Assembly: GCF_042683405.1 (NCBI RefSeq)
Contig: NZ_JBHUJS010000001.1
Location: 682,001-746,000, forward strand
Length of the DNA stretch: 64,000 nt
Reading direction: 5' to 3'
DNA from: Telluria sp042683405
GTDB taxonomy: Bacteria > Pseudomonadota > Gammaproteobacteria > Burkholderiales > Burkholderiaceae_D
Part shown: piece by piece, positions 50,584 through 58,267 of the stretch
Layout: each line of letters begins with the position of its first letter
Position numbering within the stretch: position 1 is the stretch's first letter
The notes under the pieces: generated by a model
The model's database searches: none
What the model was told of the DNA's origin: nothing
Seen by the model: the letters and a program-made list of their open reading frames with translations, nothing else
Made by a program: the position numbers and the translations under genes

Positions 50584-51381
50584 ATGCCTGGTCTTCGCTC
50601 GCCTCGCCGTCTTCTGTTATCCCTCCTGGTCGCCGCCCCGGTGGCCTATGCGCAAACGGTCGATCCCATCGTCACGGATCGTCCGGACTACGTGGAATCA
50701 AGCAACGTGGTCGGGGCAGGCCGTTTCCAGTTCGAGACCAGCGTCGCGTATGAGCGCTTCGGCGACAAGGGGTTCAAGGCCACTGCCTGGAGCACGCCGA
50801 CCCTGCTGCGCCTGGGCGTGAGCGACACGGTCGAGCTGCGCCTGGAGACCGACGGCAGGGTGCGCGCGAAAGCATGGGCACCCGGCGCCGGCAGTGTCCG
50901 GTCTTCCGGCTTTGCCGATACCGCGATCGGCCTGAAATGGCACACCGCCGATGGCGAAGGCGGCTCGCCTTCGATCGGCTGGCTGCTGCACGCCGACCTC
51001 GATTCCGGCTCGTCCGAACTGCGCGGATCGGGCATCCGTCCATCGCTGCGCGTGGTCGCCGAGTGGGAGCTGCCGCACGGGATGTCGTTCGGCGTGATGC
51101 CGGGCGTGAGCTACGAGAAGAACGATGACGGCGACCGCTACGTCAACGGCAGCCTGGGGATCGTGCTCGGCAAGGCCCTGACCGAGCGGCTGCGCGGTTT
51201 CGCCGAAATCGCCGCGCCCGCGATTGCGTCTTCCCGCAACGGCGGTTCCGAAGTGTCCCTGAACGGCGGTGTCGCCTACCTGCTCACGCCGCTCGTGCAG
51301 GTGGATACCGCGGTATCACGCGGATTGAATAGCCGTACCGCCGACGCCAGCTGGACGTTCGGCCTCTCGATGAAGTTCTAA
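50584..51381 (+). CDS. Outer-membrane beta-barrel transporter-like protein
   Basis: This 265-residue protein has a signal peptide (about 1-23, ending APVAYA). It starts the mature part with DPIVTDRPDYVESSNVVGAG, typical of the Phenol_MetA_deg/transporter family of predicted outer-membrane barrels. Alternating hydrophobic strands and a terminal aromatic residue (SWTFGLSMKF) support insertion in the outer membrane. The cargo is unknown. The chemoreceptor gene follows after 16 bases, so the two may be co-expressed. Confidence 0.75.
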   Translation: MPGLRSPRRLLLSLLVAAPVAYAQTVDPIVTDRPDYVESSNVVGAGRFQFETSVAYERFGDKGFKATAWSTPTLLRLGVSDTVELRLETDGRVRAKAWAPGAGSVRSSGFADTAIGLKWHTADGEGGSPSIGWLLHADLDSGSSELRGSGIRPSLRVVAEWELPHGMSFGVMPGVSYEKNDDGDRYVNGSLGIVLGKALTERLRGFAEIAAPAIASSRNGGSEVSLNGGVAYLLTPLVQVDTAVSRGLNSRTADASWTFGLSMKF

Positions 51382-51397
51382 CCTCCCGGACCGGATC

Positions 51398-53038
51398 ATG
51401 AAACTGACCATCAAGAACCGCCTTATCCTGTCGAACGTCCTGTCGCTGGTCTTCCTGACCATCGTCGGGTTGATCGGTTTCGACGCCGTGCGCCGGCTCG
51501 ACAACGCCATGGCCGACATCAGCTCCAACTCGCTGGCGATGAAGGATCAGCTGCAGGCCGATCAGGCCCACGATGCGCTGCGCGCCGATGCGCTGGCTTC
51601 CCAGCTGGCCATGGCCTCGGGCGACCAGGCGCAGCGCGCGGAAGTGACCAGGCAGATCCGCGAGCATGCCGACAGCCTGCAAAAGCTGCTGGCCGCGATG
51701 GAGGCGCGCACCACCGATCCCGAACTCAAGCGCGGCATCGCGCAGGTCAAGCCGGACGCGGAGGCGTTCCTCAAGAGCGCCGCCGGTGTGGCAGCGGTCA
51801 ACTGGGACGAGCCGTACACGGCCCAGGAGAAGTTCGAGGCCTTCCAGAAGCATTTCTCCAGGTTCGGAACCAGCATGGAAGGCCTGAGCGAGCGCATGGA
51901 GGCGCATTCGACCGCCACCGCCCAGCGGGCCGACGAGGTGGTGGCAGCCGCACGCATCCAGCTGGCGATCGTAGCCGGCCTGGCCGTGCTGGTCACGCTC
52001 GTGCTGGGCGTGCTGACCAAGAATGCGATCATCCGGCCGCTCGACGAAGTCATCGATTTCGCGTCGCGCGTATCGTCGGGCGACCTTGGCTTCGACCTCG
52101 ACGCCGACAAGGACGACCACACTGAAACGGGCCGCCTGAAGCATGCGCTGAGCAGCATGCGCGGCAACCTGCACCAGATCGTATCGCGCGTGCGCGCCGG
52201 TACCGACAGCATCGCCACCGCCTCGCAGGAGATCGCGGCCGGCAATCAGGACCTGTCGGTGCGCACCGAAACCCAGGCCAGCTCGCTGCAGGAGACGGCA
52301 TCGACCGTCGAGGAACTGACCACGACCGTCAAGCAGAACGCGGACAATGCGCGCCAGGCCAACCAGCTGGCGCTGTCGGCATCCGGCGTCGCCGTCAAGG
52401 GCGGCAGCGTGGTGGCGAAAGTCGTCACCGCGATGGATTCGATCGACGACGCGTCGCGCAAGATCGCGGACATTACCGGTGTCATCGAAGGCATCGCGTT
52501 CCAGACCAATATCCTCGCGCTGAACGCAGCGGTGGAAGCGGCGCGCGCGGGCGAGCAGGGCCGCGGCTTTGCGGTGGTGGCATCCGAAGTGCGCAACCTG
52601 GCGCAGCGCTCGAATACCGCGGCCAAGGAGATCAAGCAGCTGATCTCGACCTCCGCCGAACACGTGGACCAGGGCGCGAAGCTGGTCGACGAAGCCGGCA
52701 CCACGATGCAGGAGATCGTCGACAGCGTGCGCCGCGTGACCGACATCATGAGCGAGATCTCCGCCGCCAGCCACGAGCAGGAGTCGGGTATCGAACAGGT
52801 CAACCATGCGGTGACGCAGATCGACACGGTGACGCAGCAGAATGCGGCGCTGGTCGAACAGGCCGCAGCCGCCGCGGAAGCGATGCGTGCGCAGGCCGCG
52901 GAACTGGCGGACATCGTCAGCATCTTCAAGCTCGACAACGCCGGCGCAAGCCAGCGTATCGGCCGCTCGGCGCGCCTGGCCATCGCCAGTGCGCATCCGG
53001 CAGCCCGTGCGCCGGCGCCGGAGGAATGGGAAGGCTGA
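51398..53038 (+). CDS. Methyl-accepting chemotaxis protein
   Basis: This transmembrane chemoreceptor has 546 residues. Membrane helices lie at about 8-30 (RLILSNVLSLVFLTIVGLIG) and 190-210 (LAIVAGLAVLVTLVLGVL), enclosing a 4-helix-bundle periplasmic sensor. HAMP (about 212-265) and the signalling hairpin follow, whose tip is AAVEAARAGEQGRGFAVVAS near 380-400. The C-terminal end lacks an NWETF-type CheR tether. The ligand is unknown. A terminator follows the stop. Confidence 0.93.
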   Translation: MKLTIKNRLILSNVLSLVFLTIVGLIGFDAVRRLDNAMADISSNSLAMKDQLQADQAHDALRADALASQLAMASGDQAQRAEVTRQIREHADSLQKLLAAMEARTTDPELKRGIAQVKPDAEAFLKSAAGVAAVNWDEPYTAQEKFEAFQKHFSRFGTSMEGLSERMEAHSTATAQRADEVVAAARIQLAIVAGLAVLVTLVLGVLTKNAIIRPLDEVIDFASRVSSGDLGFDLDADKDDHTETGRLKHALSSMRGNLHQIVSRVRAGTDSIATASQEIAAGNQDLSVRTETQASSLQETASTVEELTTTVKQNADNARQANQLALSASGVAVKGGSVVAKVVTAMDSIDDASRKIADITGVIEGIAFQTNILALNAAVEAARAGEQGRGFAVVASEVRNLAQRSNTAAKEIKQLISTSAEHVDQGAKLVDEAGTTMQEIVDSVRRVTDIMSEISAASHEQESGIEQVNHAVTQIDTVTQQNAALVEQAAAAAEAMRAQAAELADIVSIFKLDNAGASQRIGRSARLAIASAHPAARAPAPEEWEG

Positions 53039-53058
53039 TCCGCAGCCGCCCGCCAGGA

Positions 53059-53085
53059 CACCCGCCCGCCAGGCGGGTTTTTTTT
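53059..53085 (+). terminator. Terminator after the chemoreceptor gene
   Basis: CCCGCC (53061-53066) pairs with GGCGGG (53072-53077), followed by eight or more T residues. Confidence 0.85.
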
Positions 53086-53121
53086 CGTCCGGGGCTGCCG
53101 CCAAGGTTCGCCGGCCACCGC

Positions 53122-53172
53122 TTGACACGAACAATTACACGTGTAATCATCAGTTGCGATTACATGTGTAAA
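53122..53172 (+). promoter_or_regulatory. BlaI-type promoter with two operator palindromes
   Basis: A TTGACA -35 box at 53122-53127 is followed by two palindromes with the BlaI/MecI core TACAnnTGTA: ATTACACGTGTAAT (53134-53147, perfect) and ATTACATGTGTAAA (53159-53172). Their centres are 25 bases apart. The second runs into the ATG at 53172. BlaI dimers bound here would cover the promoter and start, giving autoregulation. Confidence 0.8.
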
Positions 53173-53567
53173 TGAATTCAATGAAGACACCTTCCATTCC
53201 CATCAGCGAAGCCGAATCCGTCGTCATGGAGGCGCTGTGGTCCGCCAGTCCCAGGACCGCCGACGAAGTCGCCGCCGCCATTCGTCCCGATCGCGACTGG
53301 CAGGAAGCCACCGTGAAGACCCTGCTCAACCGCCTGCTCAAAAAGGGCGCGGTGCGCGCGGAGAAGGACGGCAGGCGCTACCTGTATTCGCCCATCCTCA
53401 CCCGCGAGCAGTGGCTCGATAGCGAAAGCAGGGGATTCCTCGACCGCTTGTTCGACGGCCGCGTGGCACCGCTGGTCGCGCACTTCAGCCGCCACCGCAA
53501 ACTCGGCAAGCGCGATCTCGAGGAATTGAAACGCCTGGTGAAGGAGCTGGACGACCATGGCAAATGA
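53172..53567 (+). CDS. BlaI/MecI/CopY-family repressor
   Basis: This 131-residue repressor has a winged helix at about 8-80: SEAESVVMEALWSASPRTAD, then EATVKTLLNRLLKKGAVRAE and RRYLYSP. A C-terminal dimerisation helix contains FLDRLFDGRVAPLVAHF and RDLEELKRLVKELD. The family is released from DNA when its partner BlaR1 protease cleaves it. Two operator sites lie directly upstream. Starts at 53172 and 53181 are both possible, and neither has a good ribosome binding site. It overlaps the next gene by 11 bases. Confidence 0.9.
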   Translation: MNSMKTPSIPISEAESVVMEALWSASPRTADEVAAAIRPDRDWQEATVKTLLNRLLKKGAVRAEKDGRRYLYSPILTREQWLDSESRGFLDRLFDGRVAPLVAHFSRHRKLGKRDLEELKRLVKELDDHGK

Positions 53568-54780
53568 AATCCTCGCCTGCCTGCTGGCGCTGACCGCCTG
53601 TGTGTCGGTCGCGGCGCTTGCCGTGATCGCGGTGGGCCCTGCCTTGCGCCGCTGGTCCGGCGCAGGCGCGGCCTACGCCGCATGGCTGCTGCTGCCGGTC
53701 GCCATTGCCGCCGCTTCGCTGCCGGCCGCTCCGGTGGCGCGGCAGGTGGCGGTCTTGTCGGTGCCGCTCGCCTCCGCGGCGACCGTGGTGCGGGCGCCTG
53801 CCGCAGAGGCACCGGCGCCGGTGGCCGGCGCCATCCTTGCCTTGTGGGCGGCATCTGCGATGCTGGCCGCCGGATGGCAAGTGCTGTGCTACCGGCGTTT
53901 CGTGCGCGGCCTCGGCGTTCTGGCCGGTGAAGCCGGCGTCGCGTTCGCGGAGAGCGCCAGGGAAGGTCCGCTGCTGCTGGGCCTACTGCGCCCGCTGGTG
54001 GTGCTGCCTGCCGATTTCCAAACGCGCTACACGGCGCCGGAACGTGAGTTGATCCTGGCCCACGAGCGCAGGCACGCCCTGCGCCGCGACCCGCTCGCCA
54101 ACGCCGCCTGCGCGCTGGCGCAATGCGTCTGGTGGTTCAACCCGGTTATCCATTACGCGGCGCGGCGCTTCCGCATGGACCAGGAGCTGGCCTGCGACCA
54201 GGCGGTGATGCGCGCGTATCCGGGCCGCGCACGCACGTATGCGCAGGCCATGCTGAAGACACAGTTATCCGATGCGCGAGCGCCGTTCGCGTGCCAATGG
54301 CAGTCCCACCATCCCCTCAAGGAGAGAATCTTGAACCTGCAACGCCCGCATCAAAGCCTCCTGCGCCGCTTCGCCGGCCGCGCCGCCGTCACGCTGCTCA
54401 TGGCGGGCGGCGCCTGGTCCGCCTGGGCCGCACAAGGCGCGGCAGATGCGCACGGCGCGGCGGTGGCCTACGACATCGCGATGGTGGTGACGGCCGATGG
54501 CGCCACCTCGACGCCGCGCATGGTGGTCCACGCAGGACAGGAGGCCACGCTCAGGGTCGGCAACGACACGACGGAGTGGGGCGTGACGATGAAGCTCACG
54601 CCGGCCGGCAGCGATACCGTGTTCGTGAGCAGTACGCTGAGCGCAAACGGGCAGGTGGTGTCGAAGCCGGGCATCCTGGTCCGCCTCAACGAGAAGGGCA
54701 CGATCAAGGTAGGCGACCCGGACAAGGCGTTCACGCTGGAGCTGACGGTGCGCGCAGGGCCTGCGCCGGCGAACACCTAG
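53557..54780 (+). CDS. BlaR1-like M56 membrane metalloprotease
   Basis: This 407-residue integral membrane protease has hydrophobic helices near 5-28, 38-55 and 88-110. The zinc site is H169-E-R-R-H173 with E210 downstream (MDQELACDQA), typical of M56/BlaR1, and a further helix (VTLLMAGGAWSAWA) lies near 272-287. The periplasmic C-terminal part (about 290-407) is short, beta-rich and lacks the penicillin-binding serine motifs (SxxK, KTG), so the signal is probably not a beta-lactam. Coupled to the BlaI gene, it likely triggers repressor cleavage. No target gene besides the pair itself is evident. Confidence 0.85.
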   Translation: MANEILACLLALTACVSVAALAVIAVGPALRRWSGAGAAYAAWLLLPVAIAAASLPAAPVARQVAVLSVPLASAATVVRAPAAEAPAPVAGAILALWAASAMLAAGWQVLCYRRFVRGLGVLAGEAGVAFAESAREGPLLLGLLRPLVVLPADFQTRYTAPERELILAHERRHALRRDPLANAACALAQCVWWFNPVIHYAARRFRMDQELACDQAVMRAYPGRARTYAQAMLKTQLSDARAPFACQWQSHHPLKERILNLQRPHQSLLRRFAGRAAVTLLMAGGAWSAWAAQGAADAHGAAVAYDIAMVVTADGATSTPRMVVHAGQEATLRVGNDTTEWGVTMKLTPAGSDTVFVSSTLSANGQVVSKPGILVRLNEKGTIKVGDPDKAFTLELTVRAGPAPANT

Positions 54781-54786
54781 CCCTGC

Positions 54787-55398
54787 TCAGTAGAGCGTCG
54801 TCTTGAGACGGGCGGGCAGTTCGCGGTCGTACTGCTCGCCGTCCATCGCGCCTTCACTCAGTGCGGACAGGATCTGCCCGCCGCTCGGCAGGGCGGAGCG
54901 CGGCACATGCTGCTGCGCATCCCACAGGCTGGCGCGCACCACAGCGCGCGAGCATTGGAAGAACACTGTCTCCACATCGATGCGCAGGATGGAACGTGGC
55001 AGCTTGCCATCCATTGCAAAGCGTTCGAGCAGCTCCGGATCTGCGAGGATGCGGGCGCGTCCGTTCACGCGCAGGGTCTCGCCCACGCCGGGGATGAGGA
55101 ACAGCAGCGCCACGCGCGGATCATGCAGGACGTTGCGCAGGCTGTCGATCCGGTTATTGCCGCGGCGGTCCGGCAGCAGCAGCGTGCGCTCGTCCTCCAC
55201 GTGCACGAATCCGGCCGGGTCGCCACGCGGCGAGACGTCCAGTCCATGCGGGCCCGAGGTCGCCAGCGCGACGAAGCGCGCCGCGTCAATGAAGGGCCGG
55301 TACACGCGATGGATCGACGTGGCGACCTTGCGCACCGACGCCTCCGTCGGTTCCCCATACAGGCGCTGCAGCGCCTCGACGCTCGTGATGTCGTACAT
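54787..55398 (-). CDS. Pyridoxamine 5'-phosphate oxidase-family flavoprotein
   Basis: This 203-residue PPOX-fold protein is likely FMN-dependent (MSMEG_1061-like). Visible parts are FVALATSGPHGLDVSPRGDP near 40-59, LLLPDRRGNNRIDSLRNVL near 71-89 and VALLFLIPGVGETLRVNGRA near 95-114. I chose the start at 55398 because AGGAAAAG lies just ahead; longer starts at 55416 and 55461 exist. It is convergent with the BlaR1-like gene. The substrate is unknown. Confidence 0.82.
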   Translation of the reverse strand: MYDITSVEALQRLYGEPTEASVRKVATSIHRVYRPFIDAARFVALATSGPHGLDVSPRGDPAGFVHVEDERTLLLPDRRGNNRIDSLRNVLHDPRVALLFLIPGVGETLRVNGRARILADPELLERFAMDGKLPRSILRIDVETVFFQCSRAVVRASLWDAQQHVPRSALPSGGQILSALSEGAMDGEQYDRELPARLKTTLY

Positions 55399-55572
55399 AC
55401 TTTTCCTGTCGTCCATTTCCTCTGCCATCGGTCCGGCCCATACCATGAGATGCGTGCGCACATTTTAAGGTGATCGGTAGCACAATGTGGCCTTTTTTGT
55501 TACAGTCGTCCGATAACCGGGTGGAGCAGAACCGCTCGGCGTGTTCGATGGATCAGCGTAGAGGGGGACTGG

Positions 55573-56439
55573 ATGGCTGCAGTAATGTCGGGCAATTGCG
55601 TCGTGTGCGAGAGCAAGCTTGTCGGTGGCCATGCCGGATGGCATTCGGTCTGTACCGCATGCTCGTACGAGGGCGCCGCACTGGAGCCGTGCATCAACGC
55701 GTCGGTCGAAGCAAAGGTGGACGAGGATGCGCGCGAAATCGGCTTGCGCCAGATCCGCATGGAAAATTTCCGCGATCTGCTCGACCACATCGACCGCTTG
55801 TGCACGCCGTCCCAGCGCAAGCTCCTCGACGTCGGGTGCGCACACGGCTGGTTCCTGGAAACGGCGCAGCAGCGCTTCGACGTGCTCGGCATCGAGCCGG
55901 ACGAGTTTGTAGCCGGGCGTACCAAGTCCAGGGGGCTGCCGGTGCGCGTGGGGTTCTTCCCGTCCGTCCTGGACGATGCCGAACAATTCGACGTGGTGGT
56001 GTTCAACGACGTGATCGAGCACATCCCGGACATCCGCGCGGCCATCGCTGCGGTGCACCGGCATCTCGGCGCCGGCGGGCTGCTGGTGCTGAACCTGCCC
56101 AATAGCCGCGGCTTCTTCTACCGCACCGCCAAACTGCTGTCGCGCCTGGGCTGGACGGCACCCTTCGAGCGCCTGTGGCAGAAGGACCTGCCATCGCCGC
56201 ATGTGCATTATTTCGACCGCAGGAACCTGGCCCGGCTGGTCGCATCCCATGGCTTCGAGCAGGTGCTGTCGATCGACCTGCCGTCGGTGCGGGCGCAGGG
56301 CCTGCTCGAACGCATCCGCTGCGCGGGCACGTCCAGCACGGCCGGCGTCTACGTCCAGTATGTGGCCGCACTGGTGTCGCTGCCGCTGGTGCGCATGTTC
56401 GAAAGCGATATCGTCGTCTCCGTTTTCCGCAAGCAGTAG
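55573..56439 (+). CDS. Class I methyltransferase with N-terminal zinc ribbon
   Basis: This 288-residue protein starts with a zinc ribbon-like set, CVVCESK and CTACSYE (residues 9-12 and 27-30). A SAM-binding domain follows: LLDVGCAHGWFLETAQQRFD near 84-103, VVVFNDVIEHIPD near 136-148 and LGAGGLLVLNLPN near 161-173. It resembles Methyltransf_23 enzymes of sugar or surface-polysaccharide and secondary metabolism. GAGGGGGA precedes the start. No pathway neighbours identify the substrate. Confidence 0.78.
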   Translation: MAAVMSGNCVVCESKLVGGHAGWHSVCTACSYEGAALEPCINASVEAKVDEDAREIGLRQIRMENFRDLLDHIDRLCTPSQRKLLDVGCAHGWFLETAQQRFDVLGIEPDEFVAGRTKSRGLPVRVGFFPSVLDDAEQFDVVVFNDVIEHIPDIRAAIAAVHRHLGAGGLLVLNLPNSRGFFYRTAKLLSRLGWTAPFERLWQKDLPSPHVHYFDRRNLARLVASHGFEQVLSIDLPSVRAQGLLERIRCAGTSSTAGVYVQYVAALVSLPLVRMFESDIVVSVFRKQ

Positions 56440-56464
56440 GCTATTGCCTATCGCTGTGTGACCG

Positions 56465-56484
56465 GCGGTTTTTTCCGCCGGGCT
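56465..56484 (+). terminator. Hairpin terminator after the methyltransferase gene
   Basis: CGGCGG and CCGCCG face each other around a TTTTTT loop (about 56465-56484). The T residues lie in the loop rather than after the stem, so activity as a terminator is uncertain. Confidence 0.4.
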
Positions 56485-56553
56485 ACCGCGCGCTGTTCCA
56501 ATTCATGGGCGCATACACTCGCTCGTCGATTCATGTAAAGACGAGGAGAAGAT

Positions 56554-57585
56554 ATGGTCAACAGCAAATTCATCCGTGGTATCGCTGGCGTATCGGTGCT
56601 GTTCGCCGCGGTCGCCGTCCACGCCCAGGTACTTCAAACGGATACCCGCACCGACTCCCAGCGTGACGGGACCACCCCGACCACCACCCGCGACGACTCC
56701 AGCAACACCACGCAATCGGGCGCCAGCACCGCCGGCTCGACCATGCAGTCGAGCACCGCAGCGAATGCGGCGCGGCTCCAGCAAGGTGTCATGCAATCGA
56801 GTACGCGCCAGTCGGGTACCCAGCAGACCGGCATGGAGAATGGCCGCTTCGACAAAGGCACTGTGGAGTCGGGCGTCGCGCAATCGGAAACGGACCAGTC
56901 GGTGACACGTGCCGGCACGACCCAGGCAGGGTCTTCGCAGGCGGGCATGACCCAGTCCGGCAGCGGCCAGTCGAGCGCGCAGCGCGGCGATCCGTCGAAT
57001 GTTCCCGCACCCACCGATCGCTCGCGCGCCGCGCAGGATGCGCGCTCCGGCATCACGCCGGAGTCCATGAGCGGGCGCTCCGGCGCCGCCGGCACGGCAG
57101 CTTCGGGCGGCGCGCTGGGCAAGGCCGACAGCAAGGCGATCATGGATATGGCAATGGCCAACATGGCGGAAGTCGAAATGGGCAAGATGGCACAGTCCAA
57201 GGGGACCAGCGAGCAGGTCAAGACCTTCGGCCAGCAGATGATCGACGACCACGGCAAGGCGCTGGCCGAAGTGCAGGCGCTGGCGCAGGCCAAAGGCGTG
57301 ACGCTGCCCACCGCGCTCGACGACAAGCACCGCAAGGAAGCGGCGAAACTCAATGCGCTGTCCGGCGCCGCCTTCGACAAGGCCTACATGGACCGCGCGG
57401 GCGTCAAGGATCACCGGACCGTGCACGGCATGCTGAACAAGATCGAATCGTCCGCCAAAGATCCGGACGTGAAGGCGATGGCCGGCAAGATGAAGCCGGT
57501 GGTGCAGCAGCACCTGAACTCGGCGCAGCAGATGAGCAAGGCCAAGACCACCAGCAAGCCCGATACCGAAAGCGGCAACCGCTAG
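56554..57585 (+). CDS. Secreted DUF4142 protein with a long Ser/Thr/Gln-rich region
   Basis: This 343-residue exported protein has a signal peptide at about 1-26 (ending AAVAVHAQ). A low-complexity region (about 30-185) rich in Thr, Ser, Gln, Gly and Ala contains degenerate units such as QAGMTQSGSGQSS and TMQSSTAANAA. A C-terminal DUF4142 ferritin-like four-helix domain (about 192-330) contains EMGKMAQSKGTSEQVKTFGQ and MIDDHGKALAEVQALA. DUF4142 proteins are periplasmic and of unknown function. GAGGAGA precedes the start. Confidence 0.85.
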   Translation: MVNSKFIRGIAGVSVLFAAVAVHAQVLQTDTRTDSQRDGTTPTTTRDDSSNTTQSGASTAGSTMQSSTAANAARLQQGVMQSSTRQSGTQQTGMENGRFDKGTVESGVAQSETDQSVTRAGTTQAGSSQAGMTQSGSGQSSAQRGDPSNVPAPTDRSRAAQDARSGITPESMSGRSGAAGTAASGGALGKADSKAIMDMAMANMAEVEMGKMAQSKGTSEQVKTFGQQMIDDHGKALAEVQALAQAKGVTLPTALDDKHRKEAAKLNALSGAAFDKAYMDRAGVKDHRTVHGMLNKIESSAKDPDVKAMAGKMKPVVQQHLNSAQQMSKAKTTSKPDTESGNR

Positions 57586-57599
57586 CAGTGATGCAGCAA

Positions 57600-57616
57600 A
57601 GGGACTGACCCCGCAG
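57600..57616. repeat. Family B half-repeat
   Basis: GGGACTGACCCCGCAG is a partial copy of family B, 15 bases after the DUF4142 gene stop. Confidence 0.55.
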
Positions 57617-57700
57617 GCCACCAGTGGCAAGCGGGGAGTCCCGCATCGCGGCCGCCGCGATCATCTATACTGCACCCTGTTCCCATCACCGATCCATCCG

Positions 57701-58267
57701 ATGACCGAAACACGCTGCAGCTGGGCCAATCCCGCCAATCCCCTCTACCTCGCCTACCACGACCATGAATGGGGCGTTCCGTGCCACGACGAGGTGCGCC
57801 TGTTCGAGATGCTGAACCTGGAAGGGGCGCAGGCCGGCCTGTCGTGGGAGACCATCCTCAACAAGCGCGAAAACTACCGCGCCGCCTTCGACGGCTGGGA
57901 CGCGCACGCAATCGCCGCCTACGGCGAGGACAAGATCGCGCAGCTGCTGGCGAACCCCGGCATCGTGCGCAACAAGCTCAAGGTCAACGCGGCCATCACC
58001 AATGCCAGGGCCTACCTGCGCATGCGCGAGGAAGGGCTCACGCTGGACAAGTACCTGTGGGACCACGTCGGCGGCCAGCCGCTGGTGCGCCGCCCGGATG
58101 ACCATACCCGGCCGACCACGACCGATCTGTCGGACCGCATCTCCAGGGACCTGTCCAAGCGCGGATTCAAGTTCGTCGGCTCCACCATCATCTACGCCTA
58201 CCTGCAGGGCGTCGGTGTCGTGAACGACCATGACCACGCCTGCTTCCGGCGCGGCGCCGGGGCATGA
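57701..58267 (+). CDS. tag: DNA-3-methyladenine glycosylase I
   Basis: This base-excision enzyme removes 3-methyladenine from alkylated DNA. It has 188 residues. The family signature RCSWANPANPLYLAYHDHEW is near the start (5-24), with zinc ligands C6 and a C-terminal HDHxxxCF set (NDHDHACF). The helix-hairpin segment FEMLNLEGAQAGLSW (35-49) shows the substrate pocket. A -10-like TATACT lies 30 bases ahead. It overlaps the next gene by ATGA. Confidence 0.94.
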   Translation: MTETRCSWANPANPLYLAYHDHEWGVPCHDEVRLFEMLNLEGAQAGLSWETILNKRENYRAAFDGWDAHAIAAYGEDKIAQLLANPGIVRNKLKVNAAITNARAYLRMREEGLTLDKYLWDHVGGQPLVRRPDDHTRPTTTDLSDRISRDLSKRGFKFVGSTIIYAYLQGVGVVNDHDHACFRRGAGA

